Source: Teratosphaeria epicoccoides
Taxonomy: Eukaryota > Ascomycota > Dothideomycetes > Mycosphaerellales > Teratosphaeriaceae
Length of the DNA: 64,000 bases
Reading direction: 5' to 3'
Assembly: GCA_021401465.1 (NCBI GenBank)
Contig: JADDMT010000023.1
Span: 248,001-312,000, forward strand
Made by a program: the position numbers and the translations under genes. The notes below the pieces were generated by a model. The model did not search any database. It was not told the origin of the DNA and was given only the letters and a program-made list of their open reading frames with translations. This document shows, piece by piece, positions 1 through 9,381 of the stretch (its first letter is position 1; each line of letters begins with the position of its first letter).

Positions 1-2366
1 CTGCCCTTCGTCAACTCACGGACAATGCCCGACACTTTGGCGCTGGGCCATTATTCGACCAGATCCTGCCGTTGCTCATGGAGAAGTCGCTCGAGGACCA
101 GGAACGCCACTTGCTGGTGAAGGTCATTGACCGAATTCTATACAAGCTGGACGACCTCGTGAGGCCATATGTGCACAAAATCCTTGTCGTCATTGAGCCC
201 CTGCTCATTGACCAGGACTACTACGCTCGTGTAGAGGGCCGCGAGATCATCTCAAATCTGTCAAAAGCTGCTGGTTTAGCCCACATGATCAGCACAATGA
301 GACCAGATATCGACCACGTTGATGAATATGTGCGCAACACTACTGCGCGTGCCTTCGCTGTGGTTGCCAGTGCGTTGGGCATCCCAACCCTTCTACCTTT
401 CCTCAAGGCTGTATGCAAGAGCAAGAAGTCGTGGCAGGCACGTCACACCGGCGTCAAAATCATTCAGCAGATCCCAATCCTAATGGGCTGTGCAGTCCTA
501 CCACACTTGAAAGGACTTGTCGACTGTATTGGCGAGAATCTGAACGACGAACAGGCCAAGGTGCGGACAGTCACGTCACTCGCTCTCGCTGCGCTGGCTG
601 AAGCTTCGCACCCATTTGGTATTGAGTCATTTGACGACATACTCAACCCTCTCTGGACTGGCGCTCGCAAGCAGCGCGGCAAGGGTCTTGCGGGTTTCTT
701 GAAGGCTGTCGGTTTCATCATCCCATTGATGGACGAAGAATACTCGAACTACTACACCTCACAGATCATGGAGATCATCATTCGCGAGTTCCAATCGCCA
801 GACGAAGAAATGAAAAAGGTTGTGCTCAAGGTTGTTTCGCAGTGTGCCGGTGTCAGTGGCGTGACTGCACAGTACTTGCGTGACAATGTTCTCAATGAGT
901 TCTTCAAGAGCTTTTGGGTGAGGAGAATGGCGATCGACAGGAGAAATTACAAGCAAGTGGTCGAGACGACTTGTGACCTTGGGAACAAGGTCGGCGTGGG
1001 TGAGATCGTGGAGCGCATCGTTGGCAATCTGAAGGACGAATCTGAAGCATACCGTAAGATGACAGTCGAGACTATCGAAAAGGTCATCTCGGCCATGGGC
1101 GCCGCAGACATCAACGAACGTCTTGAGGAGCGCCTGGTCGATGGTATCTTGCATGCTTTCCAGGAGCAGAGCGTTGAGGACGTTGTGTTGCTGAACGGTT
1201 TTGGTACAGTGGTCAACGCGCTTGGTACGCGATGCAAGCCATATCTGCCGCAAATCGTGTCCACAATTCTCTGGCGACTCAATAATAAGAGCGCGACCGT
1301 ACGTCAGCAGGCGGCTGATCTCGTCACGCGGATTGCTATCGTCATGAAGCAGTGCGGTGAGGATGGTCTCATGGGCAAGCTGGGAACGGTCCTCTATGAG
1401 TACCTTGGAGAAGAGTATCCCGAAGTTCTGGGCTCTATTTTGGGAGCCATGAGATCGATTGTCACGGTAGTCGGTATCAACAGCATGCAGCCTCCGATCA
1501 AGGATCTGCTGCCACGGCTGACGCCAATCCTGAGAAACAGGCACGAAAAGGTGCAGGAAAATACTATCGACCTCGTTGGGCGTATTGCAGACCGCGGACC
1601 AGAATCTGTTAATGCCAGAGAATGGATGCGTATCTGCTTCGAGCTCCTCGACATGCTGAAGGCGCACAAGAAAGGCATTCGGCGCGCAGCGAACAATACC
1701 TTCGGCTTCATCGCCAAAGCTATTGGTCCCCAAGATGTGCTTGCAACACTCCTCAACAACTTGCGTGTGCAGGAGCGGCAGTCCCGTGTCTGCACTGCCG
1801 TCGCTATCGGCATTGTAGCGGAGACTTGCGCACCTTTCACAGTCCTGCCGGCTCTGATGAACGAGTACCGCGTCCCCGAACTCAATGTTCAGAATGGTGT
1901 CCTGAAGTCACTCTCCTTTCTCTTCGAATATATCGGCGAGATGGCAAAGGATTACGTGTACGCCGTTACGCCCCTCATCGAGGACGCACTCATCGATCGC
2001 GACCAAGTCCACCGGCAGACTGCCGCCTCCGTCGTCAAGCATATCGCGCTTGGCGTCGTTGGTCTGGGATGCGAGGACGCGATGCTGCATCTCCTCAACC
2101 TGTTGTTCCCTAATATCTTCGAGACATCGCCGCATGTAATAGACAGGGTCATCGAGGCTATTGAGGCTGTTAGGGTGAGCGTGGGGGTTGGCGCCGTGAT
2201 GAACTATGTCTGGGCTGGTCTGTTTCATCCAGCTAGGAAGGTGCGGGTACCGTACTGGAGGCTGTACAATGATGCTTACGTGCTGAGTGCGGATGCGATG
2301 GTGCCTTACTATCCGCCGCTGGAGGGGAGTAAGTTGAGGAGGCCAGAGTTGCAGGTTGTTCTGTAG
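1..2366 (+). CDS. HSH155: Splicing factor 3B subunit 1 (SF3B1/Hsh155), C-terminal part, cut by window edge
   Basis: This is the HEAT-repeat scaffold of the SF3b complex in the U2 snRNP, which clamps the branch-point helix in the nucleus. The reading frame is already open at base 3 and runs 787 codons to the TAG at 2364-2366; the N-terminus and any 5' introns lie outside the window. Similarity to the human protein is evident by eye along the whole length, for example EYVRNTTARAFAVVASALGI and DLLPRLTPILRNRHEKVQEN. Residues equivalent to the human cancer hotspots are the ancestral ones: the R-N pair of EYVRN (near 333-338), the K of HTGVK, and the K700 equivalent in DEQAKVRT (558-560). No intron interrupts this part. 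ORC3 follows on the same strand after about 380 bases. Confidence 0.97.
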   Translation, partial: ALRQLTDNARHFGAGPLFDQILPLLMEKSLEDQERHLLVKVIDRILYKLDDLVRPYVHKILVVIEPLLIDQDYYARVEGREIISNLSKAAGLAHMISTMRPDIDHVDEYVRNTTARAFAVVASALGIPTLLPFLKAVCKSKKSWQARHTGVKIIQQIPILMGCAVLPHLKGLVDCIGENLNDEQAKVRTVTSLALAALAEASHPFGIESFDDILNPLWTGARKQRGKGLAGFLKAVGFIIPLMDEEYSNYYTSQIMEIIIREFQSPDEEMKKVVLKVVSQCAGVSGVTAQYLRDNVLNEFFKSFWVRRMAIDRRNYKQVVETTCDLGNKVGVGEIVERIVGNLKDESEAYRKMTVETIEKVISAMGAADINERLEERLVDGILHAFQEQSVEDVVLLNGFGTVVNALGTRCKPYLPQIVSTILWRLNNKSATVRQQAADLVTRIAIVMKQCGEDGLMGKLGTVLYEYLGEEYPEVLGSILGAMRSIVTVVGINSMQPPIKDLLPRLTPILRNRHEKVQENTIDLVGRIADRGPESVNAREWMRICFELLDMLKAHKKGIRRAANNTFGFIAKAIGPQDVLATLLNNLRVQERQSRVCTAVAIGIVAETCAPFTVLPALMNEYRVPELNVQNGVLKSLSFLFEYIGEMAKDYVYAVTPLIEDALIDRDQVHRQTAASVVKHIALGVVGLGCEDAMLHLLNLLFPNIFETSPHVIDRVIEAIEAVRVSVGVGAVMNYVWAGLFHPARKVRVPYWRLYNDAYVLSADAMVPYYPPLEGSKLRRPELQVVL

Positions 2367-2749
2367 ATAAGTGCCGTGCGCTCAAGGATCCGCAGGAAGG
2401 ATCCAAACGCGACGGTGATCAGGTATCCTGAGGCACGCTTCTTGACGAGTGTGTATCTATCTAGGAGGTACTGTAGTTGTTGTTCAACTCAAGTTTGGAA
2501 GTGTGATGACAAGCCTTCATGCCAATCCTGCACACATCAGTTGCCTCGTTGCCCGAAATCGAGCGATTGATCGAGTTTAGTCTGCCCAAATCGTTTTTCC
2601 CTCCGCCTTGTAGGAAGTAAGAGTGTCTGCAGGGTGATCAAAGTGAAGCCACCACGCGCTAAGGCGCGTGTGCACGGATCAAGGGTAAATCGTGAAATGT
2701 ACATATATCTCTGCCATCCTGGATCGACGCGGCAGTCGGCACTTGCGGC
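2367..2749. other. Intergenic spacer, SF3B1 to ORC3
   Basis: This holds the 3' end of the SF3B1 transcript and the promoter and leader of ORC3. Short frames here have no recognisable protein character, and I see no repeat or RNA gene. Confidence 0.6.
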
Positions 2750-4793
2750 ATGGAGTACGAGAAAGCATATGTCTTCCAGCCGAAAGATACTCGCCCTGTC
2801 AAACGGCGACGAGCGGAAACATTAGGACTGCAAGCTTCATGGAATTTACGACGGCGGGCATACCAGGCGGCATGGGGAGTACGGCAAGAACGCATCGATG
2901 TGAGTATCTGGCAAACGTCGCGACGACTTGGCTTACATGGACCAGGCGAGCCTGCAGGACATTAATGCCTCGACTGTTGACGAAATCGGCACATATCTGG
3001 ACGAGGCTCTAAACAACCCCCAGGACTTCCGCATACCCGCCGGCATCATTCTGATAGGACCAAATACAGCCTCCAGTACCGCGATCTCGAAGCTCTTGGC
3101 GGACAGGCAAGCCAGCGATTCCACGCGTCGTACTTTCGTTTCGATCTCTTCTGGCTCGGGTTCCAATCTCAAAGCTCTGCTTAAAACGCTCATCCAGCGT
3201 GCAACGTTTCAGATCATCGAAGACGATGACGAACCCGATGAGGTGCAGCAGGGCCTGCAAAAAGACCCGAAGCTATTGAGCTATGATCTGCAGCTCTTAG
3301 CAAATCACGTCAAGGAGCAGCAAACGGAGCAGGTCGTTTTGTCCTTCCAGGACACTGAGGCGTTCAACAGCAGTCTTCTGTCTGAATTGGTCGAGCTAAT
3401 GGGATGCTGGCGAGATCGCATACCTTTTGTGTGCTTGTTCAATATCGCGACCTCGGTCGACTTCCTGCAGCAAAGGCTGTCGAAATCAGCCATCAAATGC
3501 TTGCAGGGCAAGCTCTTCGATGTTGCTCCGGCGAGAGAAGCCCTGGAGCAAGTTTTCGAAACGATGGTCGACCACGATGCTGCTGTGTGGATTGGTCCTG
3601 ACCTGGCTGGAATGGTACTGGAGCGGCAAGATGACTATATACAGAGCATAGACAGCTTCGTGGACGCTGTGCAGTATGGGTATATGTCGCATTTCTATGC
3701 CAATGCTTTAAGTGTCTTCCTCGATTCAAAAGTGCCGCTGAGGGCCGTGAAGAATGATCACTTTGAGGCAATTCGCAATTTGGACTCTTTCCGAGCATGG
3801 GCTCGAGGGACGCTGGACGACGGGCGGCTGGGCCGCGTGCGACGCATGCTCGAGTCCAACGAAGACCTCATCAAATTCGTTGCTGAACAGCTCGAAGCTG
3901 GACGGCGGAAGTTGTATGAGATAGTACGCGCCGTTGATTTGATCCGCCTCCTACAACAACACATACCAAACACCATTGTGTCATCGAAGCCCAAGCTGTA
4001 TGTTCAGGCAATGTCTGGCAAGCTTGCCGGCTCTGCTACGCTGAGAACTCTGCTCCTCACGATTCGCAAGCAGCCTTCGGACACTGCACGCACTATCGTT
4101 GAAGCTGTAGCTCAAAGCGCTGAAGCTGAGACAGTGCTGACGGGCTGCACGGAGATCGTTGTGGAGCTGGATAGCATAACGCACCAAAACACCAACAATG
4201 CGAAACCACTACAAAGTGAGGACGACATCAAGCACGCCACGCTGCGCACCACTGTGGTAGCCCAGAAAGTGGAGCTAAGCAAGCAGAAGTCCGCACTCTC
4301 GAAAGAAGACTCTGCATACACCGCACTTCTGAGACGCTTCACGGACCTGCTGGACGCATACTTTGCGGCGACTCTCGTTGATCCTAAAGATCTGGTCTTC
4401 AACGAGATCTTTGTGTACGATCTACGGTCTCCTTCTCGCGAGGTTTTCACACCACGACCACGACACGCCATTGAGCGTGCATTAGCCACACCATGTGATT
4501 ATCTGGACTGCGAGTGCTGCGTACCCAAAAGAGGGCAGGATCTGGAGGCCGCGTTAGCTGCCACGCAGCCAGCCACAGCAGTGCTGTACCAGCTGTATCT
4601 AGAGTCGAGCAGCCTGATCAATGCCAGCGATTTGTGGACAGCATTTCAAGCTGTCATGGGAGCTGACGAGGAGGAAAAGCAGAGCATGGCTTTGTTTCAG
4701 CGTGCTCTAGCCGACTTGAAGCACCTGGGGATGGTCAAGACCACGCGGAAACGAGTTGATCATATTGCCAAGGTAGCTTGGCGAGGGTTGTAG
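2750..4793 (+). CDS. ORC3: Origin recognition complex subunit 3
   Basis: This is a subunit of the six-protein complex that marks replication origins and loads the MCM helicase. Exon 1 is 2750-2899 (50 codons, starting MEYEKAYVFQPKDTRPVKRR). The intron starts with GTGAGT at 2900 and has a CTTAC branch; it ends at 2945, or in the same phase at 2957. Exon 2 runs to 4793, giving about 665 residues, the usual Orc3 size. The central part carries the Orc3 signature: an AAA-like core with a degenerate Walker A (LIGPNTASS), then WRDRIPFVCLFNIATSVDF and KSAIKCLQGKLFDVAPA. The C-terminal winged-helix part follows. It is tandem with SF3B1. The choice between the two acceptors is the main uncertainty; it changes the protein by four residues. 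Confidence 0.93.
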
Positions 4794-4862
4794 CCTTTGG
4801 GGTATTTAGCGCTATGCAAGTAAATGGTGTGAAACATCCAATCGTCGTGGCATCGTATCTTC

Positions 4863-5524
4863 TCAATGGCAGGCAGCGCTCTTCTGAACGCTGGAGCTGC
4901 TGAAGAGCAAGTATCCAAGTGTGGCGCCGACGCCGACAGCAATCATAATCCAGCCATTGTATGTCATAAAGAGCAGCCTATCACCGTCAGCACTGCCACA
5001 CCATCTATGCCGCGAGGAGACAGCCTTACATAATGAAGAAAGAATAGAACACCTGCACTCCATAAAACACCGCCTTGACAACCTTCCCCTTCTGCTCCTC
5101 AGACCGAATCGCACTGCCTGGATGCAGAAGTGAGCTGCGATCGCCGTCATCCGCGCCTTTGTCGTGCGGAGAAGCATAAGCCTACACAGCTCGAGTGCTC
5201 ACTAGATATACGTACGAGGCGTGTTCTCGAGTGTCGCTGCGAGTCTCAGCTCGTATTGGCGCGAGGCTTCGCGCACGGCTTCATAGCCGGCTGTGAGTGC
5301 TGCTACGGCGATGAGGGAGAGGATGAGCGTCCAGAAGCTGGTTACGCGCCAGCTGCTGAAGACGATGCAGAGGTCTTCGGTGGACCAGGTGAAGAGCATC
5401 TGGTCGTGACATTAGATGGTGGTGGAGGGCTTGGTGGGTGTAGGGTTGTCCTCACGTTCATCGAACACATTGCCGCATCACCACCCATGTCACCGTGACC
5501 GTGATCCATGTGCGAGTGGTCCAT
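4863..5524 (-). CDS. CTR-family copper transporter, four exons
   Basis: This is a small copper permease of the Ctr family that forms trimers moving Cu(I) across the plasma or vacuolar membrane. Exons on the minus strand are 5524-5456, 5399-5216, 5117-5030 and 4977-4863, with introns of 56, 98 and 52 nt; all phases match and give 151 residues. The N-terminus is Met/His rich (MDHSHMDHGHGDM). Three hydrophobic segments follow. The second contains the diagnostic MxxxM copper motif, MLLFM, whose first Met codon is split by intron 3, and the third contains the GxxxG packing motif GATLG. The length fits the short fungal Ctr proteins; whether it is a plasma-membrane or a vacuolar (Ctr2-like) form cannot be decided from sequence alone. 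Confidence 0.9.
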
Positions 5525-5786
5525 TATAATGAGAGTCGTAGATCAATTCGAGAGGTCGGAACAAAACATCTATGATGATGACCAAGACGAGGTGAAGTGG
5601 CAACGTGGCTAGCGCTCTAAGCGCACGACGGATCTTACCGACTATGAGCAGAATAGGTCACGAGCATCCCCAGCACTTGATGGGCTTAATCATGCTGTGG
5701 ATGATGCGGAGGGCTCTGCATGATGGCTGCAGCAAATGTGGCAGTCTATCAATTATTGTATGCAGCTAATCTAAGCCTCACCTTAC

Positions 5787-8438
5787 CTACTCGCCAGATC
5801 GCCAGCTGACTGCAGCAAAGAGACTGGGTCTTCTTTCAAACAGACCAGGACTTCTCGGCGCCGCGACCTCGTCTTCCTGCTCAGCCAAGTGTGCAGGAGT
5901 GACGACCTTGATAATCTTCTTCAAGTCTCCCCTCCGCCTCTCCGCCTTTCGCTCATTCCAACTCTCCATCAAACTATGGAGAATACTGGGCCGCCTCGTC
6001 AGACTGTCATCTCTCAAGTGGGCTACGCTTTCGTTCAGCGGTCTCGCAGGTGTACTGATGTGTTCAACCGTCTGAGGCGCTCGCTTCTTCAACGGCGATT
6101 GTGAAGGGGTATGAGCCTGATCGAAAGAAAACTTCGCGGTGTCGGACCAACCCAGGCTGGCAACAGTCTTTCTCGATTTCCACGAGGTCGGACTTGCTAC
6201 AACAATTGGGGACGTTGGCGAAGCTGGCAAGCGGTTTTGAGCCGCCGGGGCTTCTAAAGTTCTTTCAACAGGCTTTCTGCCAGGGCTGACATCGTCACTT
6301 CGCTTTCTGCCATGCCCAGGTTCCTCGGTCGTTCTTGTCAACTTATCCGCATACTTCGCAGCGCCTTTGAACATTCTCTGGTGAAATGGTCTTCGAGGGT
6401 CAATTGAGTAAATTGATGAAGTGTCGCTGGCTGGCGGACTGTGGGCATTGGGTACGGGCCCATGCGGGTTGCTTCTGAGCGGTGAAAGAATCTCATTGCC
6501 GTTCGAAGCTTTTGATATTTCTGCCATAATGTCTGCAGCCATGAGAGGCCGTGCAGGCATTTGTGGCTCCGGCCCGGCCTTGTCCTTGCCTTTCAATGAC
6601 TTTTCCTTCCTGCTCTTCCTCAACGTGCTGAAGCCAAAGCTCTTTTTACCACTGCTACGGCGTCTCGACTTGGCATTCTTGCGTTGAGGACTTGCATCAA
6701 CCTTCGGTCGCTCAACAGACATCGGTCTGGGGAAGGAGAATGACGATATCTTGTCAGGTGGTGGCGATACAGGTATGTCCCCACTCGTGCTTCTTCTGTT
6801 GAAGCCTGGTCGCAGACTCAGCGAAAGTCGCAACGGCAACGTACCTCTGCTGTCGCTAAAGCCATGTTTCGATTTGGTAACGACAGTGGTACTGCTGTAA
6901 GAGCGCCCGTGGGATGGAGAAACACCGGAGCCCGAACTGTGCTTCCTGATAGTACCAGCCGCGGAAGGCTTACGGTGGAAAAGTGGCTGGGGTATCATCT
7001 TCATCTTCGCCATCACCTCTATGGAGTCATCTCTGTAACGTGATGCGACAGACGGTGATTGGCTTCGAAAAGAAGCTCCATCCAATAGCTTGTAGTACTC
7101 CTTGGCCAAATCGAGACCAGTCTCTTCTGCGAGCGTGCTAGCCTGCGAAGCATCTCTGGTGGCAATTACATCACTTTCTTTCGAATTGCGCTGGCCGCGA
7201 ACCTTCGTGCGACCTCGCGGCTTCTCTCCGGTATCAATAGTCAGAGCCGGTACGTTCTTGCCCCTTGATTTCTTTCGCCCGTGCATTTGCGATGCACGCA
7301 GCTTAGCCCGACCTTTGTCGACGAGGAACGGGTTGACTGATGACCTTCTTCTCGAGTCCGCTCTTAAACCCGCCCGCGAACTCGTGCTATTTGGGGGAAA
7401 ATAATCCGCGAGTGCCGCCGGCACCTGCGAAAACCTCTGAGACGTGACCAAGCGCTCGCGGCCTTGGCTGTCCGTGAGCGTCGATACCTCAGTGATCTCA
7501 ACAGGGACTGTGCTATCGATGGCACCAAGAGAGCTAAGCCGGCGATGTCCTGGCAAATTAGATGTCGGCTCCTGAGACCGGGCACGCCTCATTGTCTGCG
7601 CTCGTAGCTCTTCCGGCAGCAAGTGCACTTTCCCAGGAGCCTGCATGATTTCCTTCGCTTTCTCTAGCGACACGGTTCGCAAGTGCTTCTTTGGGATCTG
7701 TGCCAATGCTGTTGGTTCCGGTAGTAAGATGGATGGGCGCGGCTCAATGGCAGCGACTGGGTCTGGTCGTGAATCTGACGGTGATTTTGACCTAGCCACT
7801 GATGGCGTGCTAGCCCTGCTGACGGTAGGAGAAGGCGAGGTGATTAAAGGAGCATAAGTCCGAGGCTCCAACATCAGCGGTTCCTTCCTCGTCTCGACTA
7901 GGTTTGACGTGCTTGCACTGTACGCTATGGGTCGTAAAAGGAGATCAGATTCGTCTCCGAGATCATTTGTTTGCCACGACCGGAGGCTGGGTGATATACT
8001 GGATTCTCGGGTTGCTTCGCTGAACGCTCGACTGTATATGCTCGATGTCTTTCTCGGCCCGAGCGACGAAGGTGCCCTAGAAACTCTGTGGTTGCTCGAC
8101 GATGTCCGTCTTGGTGATAGTGGCGTTGGAGGCAGAGGCTTATGAGATTTGAGCGAATCTGGGGTGGGCGTTCGGCTGACAAAGCTCTTGAAGGACGGAA
8201 TAGACTGCTCCATGCCACTTAACGATGATGCAGAGGAAGCAGCAGAAGAGAAAGAGCCGGACTTGGGGACCGGCGGTCGTCTCAACGTCCCTGGCAGCTG
8301 AGGACTGGGCTGCCTAGGCATGACCCATCCATCAGTCGCGCCGTACACCGACAGTGGCTTCGACTCGACATACATGATTGCCAAGGTATCGCACGGAGTA
8401 GAGACAACATGCTCAAAGTTTCTGGACTGTTTGGACAT
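5787..8438 (-). CDS. Large disordered Ser/Arg/Pro-rich protein, function unknown
   Basis: I do not recognise a family. The frame is open from 8687 to the TAG at 5787, but the stop of the upstream small gene is at 8697, so the first possible start is only 10 bases from it. Starts at 8438 (MSKQSRNFEH) or 8375 (MYVESKPLSVYG) are more credible and give 883 or 862 residues. The protein is dominated by low-complexity segments rich in Ser, Pro, Arg and Lys, with many RRxS and SP sites that could be phosphorylated, a basic stretch near SRRRSSGKKSFGFSTLRKSR, and a C-terminus LFERRPSLFAAV. No membrane segment or catalytic motif is visible. Long intact frame and codon use argue for a real gene. Confidence 0.75.
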   Translation of the reverse strand: MSKQSRNFEHVVSTPCDTLAIMYVESKPLSVYGATDGWVMPRQPSPQLPGTLRRPPVPKSGSFSSAASSASSLSGMEQSIPSFKSFVSRTPTPDSLKSHKPLPPTPLSPRRTSSSNHRVSRAPSSLGPRKTSSIYSRAFSEATRESSISPSLRSWQTNDLGDESDLLLRPIAYSASTSNLVETRKEPLMLEPRTYAPLITSPSPTVSRASTPSVARSKSPSDSRPDPVAAIEPRPSILLPEPTALAQIPKKHLRTVSLEKAKEIMQAPGKVHLLPEELRAQTMRRARSQEPTSNLPGHRRLSSLGAIDSTVPVEITEVSTLTDSQGRERLVTSQRFSQVPAALADYFPPNSTSSRAGLRADSRRRSSVNPFLVDKGRAKLRASQMHGRKKSRGKNVPALTIDTGEKPRGRTKVRGQRNSKESDVIATRDASQASTLAEETGLDLAKEYYKLLDGASFRSQSPSVASRYRDDSIEVMAKMKMIPQPLFHRKPSAAGTIRKHSSGSGVSPSHGRSYSSTTVVTKSKHGFSDSRGTLPLRLSLSLRPGFNRRSTSGDIPVSPPPDKISSFSFPRPMSVERPKVDASPQRKNAKSRRRSSGKKSFGFSTLRKSRKEKSLKGKDKAGPEPQMPARPLMAADIMAEISKASNGNEILSPLRSNPHGPVPNAHSPPASDTSSIYSIDPRRPFHQRMFKGAAKYADKLTRTTEEPGHGRKRSDDVSPGRKPVERTLEAPAAQNRLPASPTSPIVVASPTSWKSRKTVASLGWSDTAKFSFDQAHTPSQSPLKKRAPQTVEHISTPARPLNESVAHLRDDSLTRRPSILHSLMESWNERKAERRRGDLKKIIKVVTPAHLAEQEDEVAAPRSPGLFERRPSLFAAVSWRSGE

Positions 8439-8696
8439 GTCTTGACGATTTGAGACAAAGAGGCGCCGCCTTGGGTGAGTCGAGTTCCATAGGCTGCTAT
8501 GAATGAACAAAGAACCAATATTCTCTTGACCAGTTCCGGGCGTTTGCCGTTTGGGAGAATGTGCTAAGGCGAGAACGCGCAGCATATCCAAGAAGGGCGG
8601 TTGATCCAATATCACACCGCTCCATCGAGCGATAGTGATCCAGCCTGCGACCCGGAAACATGCATGTTTTGTTACTCGTTGGGCCATGCCCCATCC

Positions 8697-9068
8697 TTAG
8701 GTGTTGCTAGATTCGATGCCGCTCTCGCCAGTCGTTGCGGCAGCTTTCTCAAGCTCTTCAGGACCGGGAGTCTGTGGTATGTCCACCATAACAGCCGGGT
8801 CGCCTTTGCGTTCCGTGATCAGCTGCTCCCTCTTCTGTGTCTACGGTCAGCACGACTCTGGCCCTTCCGCCTCCGAACATGCCATTCGTACCTCACGCTC
8901 CTGAGGGCTCATATCTTCGAGCACGGTCGTTCTCGAGCCTCGCCTTGTCTCTCGAGATGAGCCAGGTGTGCTGTCCAGTTCCACCGGCTGGTCGTTGATC
9001 GAGGCAGCAGAGATAGTCAACTCGGGCTCGGACACTCCCACAGGCGAAATCGGACCGTCAGGCGCCAT
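8697..9068 (-). CDS. Small two-exon protein of unknown function (104 aa)
   Basis: Exon 1 is 9068-8892 (59 codons, MAPDGPISPVGVSEPELTIS onward). The intron is 8891-8835 (57 nt), with donor GTACGA, branch CTGAC and acceptor CAG. Exon 2 is 8834-8697 (45 codons plus TAA). Phase is 0 on both sides and the branch site is a perfect consensus, so the model is well supported although neither exon alone looks like a gene. The product is acidic and Ser/Thr rich in the first half. A second half reads KREQLITERKGDPAVMVDIP then QTPGPEELEKA, which looks like a short ordered motif. No signal peptide, membrane segment or known domain is seen. Confidence 0.75.
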
Positions 9069-9381
9069 GATCGTGATGCTCTGCCTGGCAGTCAAGATGT
9101 TATGTGGGCAAGTAGGCTGGAGAGATGCTGAGTAATCACGGCGGAGTCTGCCGCCCACACACGAGATGACTCGCGTTCACGTGCTGCAGCGGTCATGCGT
9201 TAGACTTGGATTCGACAAACCCAGGTAGTCGACCCGTTACGATTTAAGAGCAAGCACTACCGCTCCTGGGCGCGACGGTTGACGTCTTGAGATGTGGACC
9301 TAGTCGATGCTGCACTATCTATTTGTGTCCGCTCTAACGCGGCTGGTGTGAATACATGGTTGCACCGCATCAAGCCCCGTC
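9069..9381. other. Intergenic spacer upstream of the 104-aa gene
   Basis: This contains the leader and promoter of the small minus-strand gene and the 3' flank of the sulfate permease. I see no TATA box or repeat of note. Confidence 0.5.

Noticed and set aside
759..1733. 324-codon open frame antisense to SF3B1
   Set aside because: Fully inside a highly conserved sense gene; no independent protein signal.
8439..8687. N-terminal 83 codons of the large disordered protein
   Set aside because: The first ATG would be 10 bases from the stop of the upstream gene on the same strand, leaving no room for a terminator, promoter and leader; later ATGs are more credible.
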